A DNA stretch of 64,000 nt from Brasenia schreberi (Eukaryota; Streptophyta; Magnoliopsida; Nymphaeales; Cabombaceae), in assembly GCA_036023115.1 (NCBI GenBank), contig JAYKKT010000089.1, forward strand, positions 10,256,001 through 10,320,000, given 5' to 3'. Positions 1-12,197 of this stretch are shown here, piece by piece. Numbering within the stretch: the first letter of the stretch is position 1; every line of letters starts with the position of its first letter. The notes under the pieces are model-generated. The model had not been told where the DNA came from. It saw only the letters and a program-made list of their open reading frames with translations, and did no database searches. The position numbers and the translations under genes were made by a program.

Positions 1-1070
1 GTCTTGATATTTGACAGTTGCTCCGCGAGCTAGTAGATATGAGTAATAAGACTAGTAGGTAGTTTGTAAGAACATACACTATTTATGAGGTTGAGATGCC
101 CAACAAACCCAATAACTATTTTGAGGAATAATTGCACCCCGAGTATGTGGATATTCGGCATGTTGTCTTGTGAAATTGTTTTCCATCCTACTCGCATATA
201 GTAGCAATCCATCATAACCAATTTGAAGGTCTCACAAGGCATGATTCCGAGTACATAACTCGTGACCAAGTCTATACTCACACTTTTGTGCTAAAAATCG
301 TGGGTTCTTGAAGGCAGATGAATTCTTGAAGAATTTTGGAACTTGGAGTGTGTTTCTAAGTTGACAATCGTGGATTTGACTATGATATTCAAAGTAAGAA
401 GACAAAACTCACAAAGAAAAAGAAAAAGAAAGGAGAACGAAAACATGATTTTTGTTAACAAGAAAGAAATAGGGATACAACTAAGGATTACAAATAAGAT
501 AGGAAAAGGGAAAAAAATAAAAAATAAAAAAAATGATAGATTGATGTATGTCTCCTTGATGCCTTCAACTTGAGCAATCGCTTCCTTTTTGTAGTTAAGG
601 ATGTTTTGTTCTAGATTATTCTTCACTTCCTTAGATGATTCTTCGACTTTTCCAAATCTTTGATCTTCACTTTAGTAAAGTTAATGAGCATTGTTTCTCA
701 CTTTACTGGTTATAATTACTACTAATGGTAGTTTTTCATTGTACTTTCATTGGTTTCATGTGGCCATATTAGAAAGGGAGAAATTATTGATGAAAGTGGA
801 TCCTCAGATCTTTGAAATTAAAGTATGCATGTGGCCATATCCTCTCGTACAACTACATAAGTATAACATGCAAGTAACTATACAAATTATATACACATAA
901 TATACGTACGATATACTTGAGGGATAAGTAAAATATATACATACTTTAAGGAGTGGCAGGTCGGAAGCTGCAACGCATCTGTCATGTCAAATGTCATATC
1001 ATGTATTTCACATCATAAGACAGTCAGTGATGTGTCAACAATCAAGCAAAAGGACTTGGCCATGCTGATC
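1..1070. other. Intergenic, no gene recognised
   Basis: AT-rich sequence with short, low-complexity open frames on both strands and no recognisable domain or splice-supported exon. I see no gene here. Confidence 0.5.
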
Positions 1071-1072
1071 TT

Positions 1073-1172
1073 GACCTCTCTCTCTCTCTCTCTCTATTAC
1101 TATTACAGCTCAGTATCAACAAATAGAAGGCAGGGAAGATTTGGACCTCTCTCTCTCTCTCTCTCTCTCTCA
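1073..1172. repeat. Two (CT)n microsatellites
   Basis: Two CT runs, about 1073-1095 and 1145-1171, are each introduced by GACCTCTCTC and separated by about 50 bp. The shared lead-in suggests a small duplication or two independently expanded CT tracts. Confidence 0.85.
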
Positions 1173-1719
1173 GAGAGGTCAGGTCCTTTGTGCCTCAGCA
1201 GGCAGCACTTCGGGCAAAGAGTGTAGTGGAGTTTTGCTTACTTAAAGAAACAAAAACAAGAGAAGGGAAAGGCTCTGTAGTGTCTTTTTTGGGTACGCAG
1301 GGCAAAGTAGGCCCGAAATCTCTAACGTAGTCTACAAACGGTGCCATCTTAGTCCAAATGTGCAATCATGAAGAAAATGACGACCACAATAAGCTCCACC
1401 CCTCTCTCTCTGTGTTTCTGTGCATGTGTGGTTTTCTGTGTTGGAAAGAGAGTTCATGGGTGGGCTAATCAGACAGACGCCCACTGACACAACCTGCACT
1501 TCACTCATCTGTCATTTCTCAGTATTTTTGTTCTCGAATTTTGCCAATCCGGGTCCATTTGGACTGAATTGAGCCAATCACAAGTCTGTTTTGAAGAACG
1601 AATTGAGACAGCATTAGGACTTGCGGATCTTATTCATCAACTTGTTTGACCATTAAAGTCATGTCTCTAAGATCACCAAAATCAAAACCAAGCCTTTGAA
1701 CATTAGCTCACTTGACCAG

Positions 1720-2285
1720 GGGACAAGTTGAAGGTGTGATGAGTTTGATACTCAGGGCGTGCATTTGGTTTCGACCTCCTCATGAAATTAATTAAAAGAA
1801 AACCAACCCTTTTGTCAGCCTAAATCAGGTTTATTCGGGAGTTGAAGATCATGATGAGTTTCATATTCAACACGTGCATCTAGCTTCGGCCTCTCAATTT
1901 TATATTAATTAAAAAAAGCAACCCTTTTATCGGCTTAAATTGGGGCGAGTCACAAGTTGAAAGTCATGATGAGTTTGATACTTAAGAAATGCATCTGGCT
2001 TTGGCCTCTCAATTTCATATTAATTAAAAGAAAACCAACCCTTCTATCGGTCTAAATCAGGCCGAGTCACAAGTTGAAGGTCATGATGAGTTTGATACTT
2101 CAGACGTGCATCTCCCTTTGGCCTCTCAATTTCGTATTAATTAAAAGAAAACCAACCCTTCTATCGGCCTAACTAAGGTCGAGTCACAAGTTGAAGGTCA
2201 TGATGAGTTTGATACTTAAGGTGTGCATCTCGCTTTGGCCTTAAAAGAAAACCAGCCCTTCTGTCGGCCTAAATCGGGTCGAAGG
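1720..2285 (+). repeat. Tandem repeat, unit about 116 bp, nearly five copies
   Basis: The phrase GATGAGTTTGATACT or a close variant starts at 1738, 1853, 1968, 2085 and 2202, giving spacings of 115, 115, 117 and 117 bp. Each unit runs AAGTTGAAGGTCATGATGAG, TTTGATACT, GTGCATCT, GGCCTCTCAATTTC, ATTAATTAAAAGAAAACC, then a CTATCGGCCTAAAT-type end. The last unit lacks the ATTAATT part. The first half of the unit matches the body of a SINE-like repeat found elsewhere in the window (for example 45955-46062 on plus and 10178-10280 on minus). Confidence 0.9.
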
Positions 2286-2289
2286 CACT

Positions 2290-3080
2290 GATTGTCATGA
2301 TTATAGGTCCCAATCTTGTATTATATTAGGATCATGCTTTATTTTTTTCCATCAAAACTTGAGGCTTTCTTTCATTTTCATTGAAAATATTCAGTCTAAT
2401 TGCTTATGCCTTCTCGCTCGAGTTCAATTTATTTCCGTGCTTTCGAAATATCTTACATATTCTAAAGGATTTAATTGTGGCCACTTTGACCTCATGGTAA
2501 TTTTCACGTAATTAATAGGGAGGGGGCCTCTCTAATTACTTGAATTGTTATTCTAAATAAATTGAATCAATTGAACAATTTATTTCATGAAGATGAGTTT
2601 TACAAAAGAGTTTCCTTTTGTTATAAAAGAATCCGAAGAGGTAAGTCAAGATAACCTTTTTTTAACCGTAACGAACATCCAAGAATGATAAAGTTTATAT
2701 ATAGATTTAAGGAGAAAACAAATAATTGAGATATCTAATATTTTTATAATTTTTTATGCGTATTAATGAGTAACCTCGTTGAAGAAGTCATGTCAGGCGA
2801 TTCAAAGTCGAACGATGATGCTCACTTAGAATTACCTCGATCGGATCCACTGCGACATCATTCGGCTACTCTCTCATATCTAAACCATCTTAGACATACC
2901 CAAATTATAGCTCAATCAAGCTACTAAAGTCTTAATAACACGTTATTTTCTTATAAAACATGGTGACAGTGAGGGCCTAATGACCACGAGGACAAACAAG
3001 GTATTTTGGGGAAAAACTTGGTGCAAAACCGTAGTTTCCATCTCTAAATTATTTGGATATTAAGTGACCCTAGCTCCTTT
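2290..3080. other. Intergenic, nothing recognised
   Basis: AT-rich DNA between the 116-bp tandem repeat and the CT-rich leader of the BOP gene. No coding potential or repeat structure was recognised. Confidence 0.5.
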
Positions 3081-3299
3081 TTTTAAAATACTTTTACCGT
3101 CCATGACAGCCACACAAAATTTAAGGCCTTCACTCTTTCTCTCTCTCTCATTAATACACTTTTAAATAAATGGTTCAAAATCAAAACCAAATCAATAAAA
3201 TATAATAAAAAATCAAGCCATCCCATCAAACACTGAATGAATGCCTGTTCCTCTCTCTCTCTAAACCTCAACAAACTCTTCCATATAACAAATGCCCAA

Positions 3300-3615
3300 G
3301 AGATTTTCTCTCTCTCAACCTCAAAGACTCCGTCTGTGGCTGCCTTTGAGTCTCAGAGATATCTAGGGTTGAATCCTCTCTCTCTCATGACATCCTGAAT
3401 GAAATCCTCTCTCTTGCTTGCTAAGATTCTCAGTCGTTCACTTTCACCCTCTTTGAGATGACATCTAAGTGAAATACTCTCTCTCTCACCCAAGAGGACT
3501 CGGTCTTTCGACTGTTTTCAGATGTCGTAAGTGAAATCTCCTCTCTCTCACACACATACACGGCCTTTTCACTATCTTCCCGATGATGTCTTAAGAAAAC
3601 TCTCTCTCTCTGCTT
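3300..3615 (+). promoter_or_regulatory. CT-rich imperfect tandem repeats upstream of BOP
   Basis: Blocks of CTCTCTCTC recur every 60-75 bp, each preceded by a variant of GATGACATCTAAGTGAAAT (near 3384, 3455, 3520 and 3580). The array ends about 220 bp before the BOP start codon, so it is proximal promoter or 5' leader. GA/CT repeats are known binding sites of plant BASIC PENTACYSTEINE factors; that they act here is inference. Confidence 0.55.
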
Positions 3616-3838
3616 AAGGAAAACACAGACCAAAAAGCAGAAACTTCAGAAAAGAAGTCAGTGGTGAAAACCATCTATCAATTCTTTACGGGAGACAAAA
3701 AGAAAATCAGTCGCAACCACCATCTCCAAATATTCATCCATCTCATCTCTCCAGACGGAAAACAGAAAGTCATCAGTGAAACCCCATCTTTCCATCTAAT
3801 CAATCTCGCCTGATTTCCATAAGGAGAGAGTGAAAGGG

Positions 3839-6356
3839 ATGAGCTACGAGGATTCTATGAAGTCGTTGTCGCTAGACTACCTGAACCTCTTAATTAACGG
3901 CCAGGCTTTTAGCGACGTCACGTTCAACGTAGAGGGTCGCTTGGTGCACGCCCACAGATGCATCCTTGCCGCCCGGAGCCTCTTCTTCCGGAAGTTCTTT
4001 TGCACCCCCGAGGTGGCGGCAGCGGCCGGCAGGATGAACATGATGGCCGGAAGCACTGCCGTCGCAAACACGTCTCCGGTCATCCCCGTCAACTCCGTTG
4101 GCTATGACGTGTTCCTGTTGCTGCTCCAGTTCCTCTACAGTGGCCACGTCTCCATTGTCCCGCAGAAGCAAGAGGCCCGGCCCAATTGCTCCGACCGCGG
4201 CTGCTGGCACACCCATTGCAGCTCTACCATCGACCTAGCCCTTGACACCCTTGCCGCCGCTCGATACTTCGGTGTCGACCAGTTAGCCCTCCTCATTCAG
4301 GTTGGTCAGTTTTTTGAGTCACTTAATTTTGCTCTTGATCAATCGAAGAAACTCAAATATAAGAAGGGAGAGAAAGTGTTTACTTGAGAAAGATGGGAGC
4401 TCTGACCTTCCTTTCTTTCTCCTTTGTTCATCTGCATATGTTATCCTCACTTACTGTGAGAAAAGTACTTGATCTTGATTTTTTCCGGTGAGAAGCGGCG
4501 CAAAGTCCAAACAACAAGGAAATCTTAGGATATAAAGGTCCGGTAAAACTATCTATTCAATAGCAGACAGCCTTCTAACAGAGCCGGAAGCGACCCTTGT
4601 TAAAAGAGAGCAGGATAGGTTATTCAAATTTCATTTGATGGTCAGAGGCAAATTGACAGCTTCCCTAGGTGTCCATGGAAGCCGCAAAGCTGCACGAGGA
4701 TGCCAATCTTTCATTCTCTTTATACACTTTTACATGCCAATCCTGAGCCAGATCCCCCTCATACCATCATTTCCTATCACGAACGAGTCTACCTAAAATT
4801 CGCACTCGACTCGACCAAGCTGTTTATGTATGAAACTCTGGTTCTAAAATCTTTCTGCAAATGTGGTGAAAGTTGATTCATGGGCTGCCCTTCTCTCTTA
4901 ATTGGGTCAGGCTTTTGAAATGTGTTTTGCTGCATTAAGTTCCTCAGTATGGTTGTATTAACGTTCTGTTCCGTTACCTTTGGCCTGTAAACTTCCCAAA
5001 TGAATTTCCCCCTTGTTCACAGAAGAAGTTGGAGTTCTGTCTCCCCTTTCCTTTTGCACTGTCAGTGTTACAATCGAGAAAAAACAATTCTTTATTAGAT
5101 TGTACGCTTTACTCAGCCTTTTACTCTCTCTCTTTCTTTCAGAGAGTACGGGCATACACAGTGACGATGTCGGTACATCGGTATGTCCAACATGAGTCAC
5201 ATATATGCCTACATTTAATGAATGTTTGAGAACATGTTTTATTTCAAAAACTAACCATTTCACTCAGTGCCAACAAAATGGATTCTATTATGTGAAGAAA
5301 AAAGGTCTCTGTCTTCCTCTTTTATGATTGCAGACTAATAATAGTCATATATGATGCAACTCAGCCACTATACATATATATGTATATATAATACTATATG
5401 GTTATGTGCGCGCGCGGATATTGAAGATTAATCCTTTGCTTGGTGTTCTGCAGAAGCAACTAGCAACTATGGTGGAGAAGGCATCCATTGAAGATGTCAT
5501 GAAGGTACTCCTGGCGTCGAGGAAGCAAGAGATGCACCAGCTTTGGTCTACCTGCTCTCAACTAGTGGCGAACTCCGGCCTGCCATCAGAAATCCTCTCG
5601 AAACACCTTCCTATAGACGTAGTCTCCAAAATTGAGGAGCTCAGGCTCAGCTCCACACTCTCATGCCGCTCCTTCCTTCACGACATGGTTGGAACGACAC
5701 CGTCTTCCCCTTCGGCAGCTGCCTGTACTGTTGATGACAAGCCACAGAAAATCAGAAGAGTGCAGCGGGCACTTGACTCCTGCGATGTTGAGCTTGTTAA
5801 GCTCATGGTCATGGGGGAAGGACTAAACCTGGATGAAGCACTTGCCCTACATTACGCCGTGGCGAACTGCAGCAGGGAGGTGGTGAAAGCGCTGCTCGAG
5901 CTCGGTGCTGCCGATGTTAATCACCGGGCTGAGCCGAGCCGGAAGACACCGCTCCACATAGCGGCGGAGATGGTGAACCCGGACATGGTGGCCGTGCTTC
6001 TGGACCACCACGCTGACCCGAATGCTCGAGCAGCCGATGGCACCACCTCGATCGACATACTCCGATCCCTCACCTCCGACTTCTTGTTCAAGGGTGCAGT
6101 TCCTTGCCTCACTCACATTGAGCCCAACAAACTGAGACTGTGTTTGGAGCTGGTTCAATCTGCTGCGTTAGTCCTTTCCCGTGATGACAGCACCGGTATC
6201 AACGACAGTGCCGCCGAAAGCCAAGTGGGGTATCTCAATCTTGGTGTTGCTGATTTGAGCTGTAAATATGATGGTGATCAACCAGGGAATGATGGTGAGC
6301 AGAGGCACTGCAATCAGATTCCAGGGTCTCTATTCTCTCATGGATTCTTGCAGTAG
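3839..6356 (+). CDS. BOP: BLADE-ON-PETIOLE-type BTB/ankyrin co-regulator (2 exons)
   Basis: Exons are 3839-4300 and 5454-6356, with a 1153-bp phase-0 intron (CAG|GTTGGT ... CTGCAG|AAG). The product is about 454 aa, close to the usual BOP/NBCL size. A BTB/POZ domain covers roughly residues 22-110 (FSDVTF, VHAHRCILAARS, FFRKFF). A C2HC zinc motif follows, with C117, C122, H124 and C127 spaced as in NPR1. Ankyrin repeats cover about 259-360, and a conserved NPR-family tail includes IEPNKLRLCLELVQSAALV. BOP proteins are transcriptional co-activators that work with TGA bZIP factors in nucleus and cytoplasm to set organ boundaries and abscission zones. I start at the first ATG (3839), which gives the usual MSxxxxxMKSLSLDxLNLL N-terminus; the open frame extends three codons upstream only to a GTG. 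The gene looks intact. Whether it is BOP1 or BOP2 cannot be decided here. Confidence 0.95.
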
Positions 6357-6857
6357 CTATTTTGACTAGCAGAAATCTTTCTTGTTAAATTCAATGAGGC
6401 AATATGATCATGAGGTCGTCATATAGAACATTCTTCTCAATGATTCGCCAAATTTTCATGCAAACGCTGGTAAATGGAATGTGCATTTGCATCCTTCCAC
6501 AGGCTCAAGTGCTACTCCTTTTACCAGCTTTCGGCCCCGTGCTGTAAAAAACAAAGGTACTAGTATTAACTGGTAAAAGAATCGAGCAAGAGATATTCAT
6601 GGCTTGTTGGTCAACTTAAAATCTTGTGTTCGTCCGTGTCATTACCGGTTAGTCACTGAGATTTGATTAATTCATCAGTTAATTAAATTATATGATTAAA
6701 TTAAATTAGGTAATGGTGTAGAAAAAAAAAGTGGTTGAATTAAAACCGTTTCATTTGAGTCTGAAGTAGTAATATGATTGTTCTACCATGTTTGAGCGCG
6801 TACACAAGAATTTTTAATTTATTGGGTCTTAATTGCTGTCTTATTAGGTTCAACTCA

Positions 6858-6858
<1 letters not shown>
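6357..6858. other. BOP 3' flank, no gene
   Basis: Probable 3' UTR and downstream AT-rich sequence. No further exon or conserved frame is visible. Confidence 0.5.
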
Positions 6859-6859
<1 letters not shown>

Positions 6860-6919
<60 letters not shown>

Positions 6920-6938
6920 AGAGAGAGAGAGAGAGAAA
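6860..6938. repeat. Compound (TA)n(GA)n microsatellite
   Basis: About 56 bp of alternating TA is followed directly by GAAAGAGAGAGAGAGAGAG. The same TA-then-GA arrangement occurs at 42987-43052. Confidence 0.95.
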
Positions 6939-6939
6939 A

Positions 6940-9900
6940 GTAACACTTAAAGCTTTTAACTGTTCGAACGATGAGATAAATGATTGATATTTAAATTTTA
7001 AAAGTAAAAAAGTAAGTTGCTATTATTTTTAGGTACATCTTTTTACACCTAGTATTTTTTAATTAATTTCAACTAACGAACCGTTGAAATCTTTAAATAG
7101 ATTAAAACACGAATGAATATGCACATGAACTAAGCTCCCTCCTCTCTCTATATATAAAGAAAAAGGGAAAAAAAGTGGGTAGTAAGAGTTGCTAGAATTC
7201 TATATACGTTAGACCATTTACTCGTACTTTTATTTTTCCTTTTTATTTACAACATCCATCTCCCCATTCAAATAGTCTCAATTAATATAGATAGATGGTT
7301 TATCATCTAAAGAAGTCTATCTACTAACTCTCTTTTTGGATCTCATCCATTACTTTTTCATAACATCAGTATAATTTTAAAAAAGATTGTATTGATGTTT
7401 TTAAAAAATAATTATTGAATATGAAAGAATAGCATGAATGGCATGATCCAATCTATCTCTCTATATATTTATATACACCATTGTTGGAAAAAGGGCCAAA
7501 TCTGAGCCGTTCAGCCGAGGTTGTCAGACGGCTCAGACCATCATGTAACTTATACGATATATTACAGGATTCTCAAATCTTTATATTGGGTAGTCTATTC
7601 TTTTCCCTTTTCTTTGTGCTAGCTTGTTCCACTTTCATTTAGTATTCACTAAATGAGAACTTACTGCTTCCCTTCGTGCATATCATTATTATATTTAGTT
7701 GACATACAAGAGATGTCTCCTCTATTAAGTCTTTCCCAGCACTAAGTGGGGCCTACTACATGAATTCTCAGTCGTCAGTCTGATCTGTCTCGGGTCATTC
7801 CGTGTTAAAGCCCAAAACAATAAGATAATATTTATTGGTTTATTATATTTTAAAATGTTCACTCTTTTGATGGAAATCTGTCGAATACTTTTTGAGGCCT
7901 TTGGTTGATGTGCCAAAAACCTTTTAAGATGCATAAGTATGCTAGATTCTATATGCTCCCCCAACATAGTGTGGGAAAGGATTTTATTCGTGATGTAAAA
8001 GGGATATCTAGCTTATGTCCCACATTTGGAGGGCCCCTACCTATTTCATATAAAAAAGAATGCTGTGAAATTGTACCATTTGCATTTGATGTTCTTCTTC
8101 ATGTGAATGATTGGTTTGTAATTCTTTTTTGTGTTGTCGGCAAAGGTGATGATGCAATTCGAATGACACTTGTAGGAACCCGTTGATAGAACTAGATGTG
8201 GGGTGTCTTAGATAACTCGGATTTTCAAACATTTTCAAAGAGGAAGATGAATAAAGATTTAGGCAACAAATGTTAATTCTCAAAAATTCGATTGAGCATA
8301 TCTCAGTTACCATCAGTATTACCTGTTCGATCGAAGAAGACGATAAGACGAGACATGCCAGACGTAACACGGTTGTGTTGAAAGAAATCTAAGTTTGGCC
8401 TATTACGAAAAGTAGAAAAAAGATAAACTGGGGACAAAAAAAAGTTGTAATGTGATTGATTTCATCATTTACTTGAATATTACAATCTTATTTATAGGCC
8501 TTTTTCGAGATGTCAACAATTGAATTCGTTCTTTGTTTTTGTGCATACGATTTTCAGTAACTTTTTACACTCGCTCATTATTGTTGTCTTTATGTCACAA
8601 TGTTAGGTATGGTTTTCCACTTGTCATCAAGTGGTTATTTCGTGTCGCGAGTCTCATCTATATCATGAGCCTAAACTAACATCCTCTTTTTAATAAACCC
8701 GCTAATAACTTACCACATACTCCCTCGATTTTTCAGTGTCAACATCCCCTTTGTTGCAAATAGGCATTCTCTGTAAGTTTTACTTGCTTGATTCTTTGAA
8801 GATTGTGAAGATCGCTTATTGACTGCTTTATATCAGATCAAATGGTTTAGGAGATTATAGTCTAACACGACAATATATGTTATTCATGTTAGAATTATCA
8901 CATGAGAGGCACCGTGATGACATGATTAATGTGCATTTTGGTTCTATATCATGATGCCTGATCGAAGACTTTAGCAGAGATTAATTTGCATTGATGAGTA
9001 TCATTAAAACATTTAGAACGGAAGGATTAGAGGCCAGCAGGAGACACTGCAACCTTGCTTTCTTCACAAGGATTAGATCCTCTGTTACCACACATACATA
9101 TGTATGTATGTGTGTATGCATGTGTGTGCGTGCATGCATGTCTTTAGAGATCTTTCTGACATTGTTTTATATTGGCCATTGGATGTCTAATACAAGCCCT
9201 CTCCTTGATTTCAAGGGTTGCTCGAGGGTAAGGGTAAGGCAACTAAGGTGACCACCTTAGGCCGCAAAATTTTAATCTCGTTATGGTGTCAATTTTGTAG
9301 GCCCCAAAACTTATTGCACTTTTAACAAATTACTTTGAAGGTCCTAAAATTTTTAGGCTTAGGCCCCAAAATTTTGGTCACATGTAGTGTCTAATTTTTG
9401 CTTTACTGCCTCTTTTTGATCTAGGCATTGAGCCAGCCAGCTAAGGAAACCCCTAAACGAGAAAAAATAAATCAAAATGAAAACTTGTTCCCTTTTATAG
9501 GTTATCTATACCAAGCATTTTGAATATAATATAAGGACAACTATATTCATAATGGCTAATATGCATAACATGCATGAGAACTTCTTCATGACATAATGGT
9601 TGAAGGAGAATTTTACAATTAGCTAGAATGATGATAGGGGTAGGCTAAATATTAATTTGTAAAGGGGAGGCTACCTAGAATAGGTTTTGCAAACCATTTA
9701 TTTTATATTAGGACCACCAATAATTATGTAAACCATTTCTTTTCCATAAGGACCACCACTAATTATTAAAATTAAAAGAACATTTTAATTTTTATAAGAT
9801 AGTGCTAATCCATGCTACCAAATAGCTAAAAGAAAACAAAAACCCTAAACTGTGTGATGTGAAATATTCATACAAAGTGATAATGATCAATGAAATAAGT

Positions 9901-10090
9901 GAAATTATAAGTATCATCAATTGTTAACAAAATGAGAGAAAATCGTGTAGGATTGGTTGAATAAGTAAAAAGATGACTAAAGAAAGCAACGGTAAGAACG
10001 TATGAGAAACTAATATATGAAAATATTAAAAGAAGAAGAAAAAGACCAAAATAAATATTGGAACAAAAGAATAAAGAATGATTTAGCATA
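6940..10090. other. Intergenic, repeat-like, no gene
   Basis: AT-rich sequence with no supported gene. A TG/CATG-rich stretch lies at 9085-9140. Around 9225-9380 is a degenerate repeat rich in AGGCCCCAAAATTTT-type phrases, resembling decayed transposon DNA. The open frames here are short and have no recognised domains. Confidence 0.45.
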
Positions 10091-10099
10091 TATTGAGTT

Positions 10100-10175
10100 A
10101 AATATTAACATGACACATGATCAAGCTAATCCATGTAGTCGACCCCATCTAGTACGAGAAAAGGCTTAGTTGTGG
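10100..10175 (+). mobile_element. RTE-type LINE 3' end, solo fragment
   Basis: The sequence runs TAACATGACACATGATC ... CCATGTAGTCGACCCCATCT ... GAAAAGGCTTAGTTGTGGTTG. This matches, with substitutions, the 3' end of the longer LINE at about 30635-30733, including the start of its TTG tail. Confidence 0.7.
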
Positions 10176-10177
10176 TT

Positions 10178-10280
10178 GTTTGATGAGGAGGCTGAAACCA
10201 AATGCATGCCCCAGGTATCAAACTTGTGCTGTTCAAGTTGTGACTCGATCCCTAGCCAAATGAGATGTCACTCATTTTGC
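10178..10280 (-). mobile_element. SINE-like element, second family
   Basis: Read on the minus strand it carries a degenerate B-box-like AGTTTGATACCTGGGGCATG stretch followed by GCATTTGGTTTCAGCCTCCTCATC. The same body occurs at 10898-10985 and 12198-12280 on minus and at 45955-46062 on plus, and is the apparent source of the satellite at 1720-2285. The element is decayed and its ends are approximate. Confidence 0.5.
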
Positions 10281-10658
10281 AATTCTAGATTTCTTTACCA
10301 AAATATTTTTGGGGCAAAAGAATTAAAGCCTGGTTCTTGAAATGATAACCAAATGCAAGTTGAGCAAACAAGATGACTGAAGAAATTAACAATGGAGTGT
10401 TGTAGAGTGGGATCTGACATATGAAAGTGCAGCTCATCCAAGTTTTATGATGATCATATTTATTTGAGTGGGGCGGCAGAATAGGGCCTACAAAGTATAA
10501 CTACCTAGCTAATTCTATTTTGTGCATGTGTGTGTGCGTATGCATGCACCTGCTCTTGTGTGTGTGAGCTCATGTTTGCATCCATGTGCATGTGTTAGAG
10601 ATTGCTCTTAAACTAATGAATTCAAAGACAAAGCAACATAAGAAGGTATCTGAATACA

Positions 10659-10797
10659 ATGGCCGATCCAGAAATTTATTTCGGGTGGAGCAGGTTTTCA
10701 AAAAATCATGTTTTTTTAAATTTCAATGCTCAAAAGTAAATTTTCAAAATTTCGGGTAGGACGGTTGCTCCACTCGCCACACTGTGGATCCGCCATT
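10659..10797. mobile_element. Small terminal-inverted-repeat element (MITE-like)
   Basis: The left end CAATGGCCGATCCA and right end TGGATCCGCCATTG are inverted repeats matching at 13 of 14 positions, about 139 bp apart. The interior is AT-rich and non-coding. The related phrase GGCGGACCTAGAAATTTTTT at 11033-11055 suggests another decayed copy. I could not define a convincing target duplication. Confidence 0.6.
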
Positions 10798-10897
10798 GTT
10801 GGTGAATATTTTGCCTATTGATGCTCAAGGTCTCATACATCCCACTTGTAGAGCTTTCACCTTGCAAAATAATACATGGACGTTAGAGTCAGGAACT

Positions 10898-10985
10898 TGT
10901 TTTCGGGTACAACGGAGAGGCCGAAGCTAGAGCACTCCCCGGCTACTGAACTCATGACCTTCAACTTGTGAGTTAACCCACTCAT
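10898..10985 (-). mobile_element. SINE-like element, second family
   Basis: On minus the order is GGGTTAACTCACAAGTTGAAG, GTCATGAGTTCAGTAGCC, then CTTCGGCCTCTCCGTTGTAC. It belongs to the same family as 10178-10280 and 45955-46062. Confidence 0.55.
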
Positions 10986-11759
10986 GACCAGTCTAATGAG
11001 ACACAATGCATGAATACTACTATCACCACCAGCGGCGGACCTAGAAATTTTTTGGGGTGAGGTGAATAAGTTCAGTTGGGTGAAATTCAGATGAGGTGAT
11101 ACACATACTTTTTAAAGAATTTAGACAGTCAAATTTTCAGATTTTTTTTATATTTTAGTTGCGACAGCCAAAATTCATATGAACATGAACACAAAATTTG
11201 ACATGGTTCACTGAAACTCAAAGAGACCTTTTTTTTTTTTTGCACAAAGAGTTGTAGCTTACCTAGCTAGCGGGTCAGCACACAAGTTTGAGGTCTTGAG
11301 CTAGACACATGAGGTGTGCTGCTCGACCCAAGAATATTTTTTGGTTGAGGCACACTTGTATTTGGTTATATTTTTACGTTTACAAAACACTTGTATTTTT
11401 TTATATACAATGTCGGATCCAAGAATTATTGAATTACACATTGGCCTCAATGTCGTACCAAAAAGGGAGACCCTCTTTTTTATTTATTGGAGATACAAAA
11501 GGGATAATGCTTGGTTTTGGTTATTCAATAATTTGGAGGACGGCCATTCAAAGGGTTTTAGAAAAACTCGGTTTGAATCTCTTTGGTTAGGAACCTCACC
11601 CAAAGAAAGCTTTTCCAAACCTATAACTGTGTACCAAGTTAGGGATCTTCCTTTTGACATAATTATATGACAAATAGGATTATGAGTCCTTTCTTACTCT
11701 TCCGTTTTAATATTTGGGTTAGCTTCACAAGGAGACAAAGGTAGGAGAGAGAGAGAGGA

Positions 11760-11885
11760 CGGAGAGTGTTAGCTCAACGGTAGGGCGCTCTGGCGCCGTC
11801 TCTTTTGGTGGGGAGTTCGACTCCTAGGAAGTGCATGTGTGGGTGTGCATGTGTTAAGCTTTGGCCTCATCTTGTAAAAGAGAGA
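11760..11885 (+). mobile_element. tRNA-derived SINE
   Basis: An RNA polymerase III A box (TTAGCTCAACGG, about 11769-11780) and B box (GAGTTCGACTCC, 11813-11824) sit at tRNA-like spacing. They are followed by a non-tRNA body ending GTGTTAAGCTTTGGCCTCAT CTTGTAAAAG. A second plus copy is at 12838-12960; reversed copies are at 44010-44132 and 46295-46412. This is a SINE and not a functional tRNA gene, because no complete cloverleaf follows the boxes. Confidence 0.8.
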
Positions 11886-12197
11886 GAGGAAGAGGGGGAA
11901 GGGTAGGAAGTGATGGAAAGGAAAACAAATGCCATTTTTGTAGAATGTGTGATGTTGGGGAGATTTGTCGATACCAAGAAAGAATATTTTATTTAATAAG
12001 ATTATCCAATGCATCAACCATGCTATATCGAGGTCACATAGGCCTCCTTATAGAGCTAATATGATATTGGGCATCCTCATCTGTTGACAAGGGAATGGCG
12101 ACAACAATATGAAACTTATACTTTTTCTCTTTGCTTTTGTGCACAAACCGTATCAGATGAAGCCTCTAATATTTGTTCTTGTGATTTAGTTGCCACC

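Noticed and set aside
1720..2285. Possible CRISPR-like array
   Set aside because: The whole 116-bp unit is repeated without unique spacers, in a plant nuclear context.
3877..4216. Minus-strand frames opposite BOP exon 1
   Set aside because: They overlap a strongly conserved plus-strand BTB exon and have no domain of their own.
6740..6946. Open frame with a long Ile-Tyr repeat
   Set aside because: Simply the translation of a (TA)n microsatellite; the same applies to frames at 42952-43182, 46295-46570 and 46557-46748.
11769..11824. Possible tRNA gene (A and B boxes)
   Set aside because: The boxes are clear but no acceptor stem or full cloverleaf can be drawn, and the same unit recurs with a common non-tRNA 3' body, so it is a SINE.
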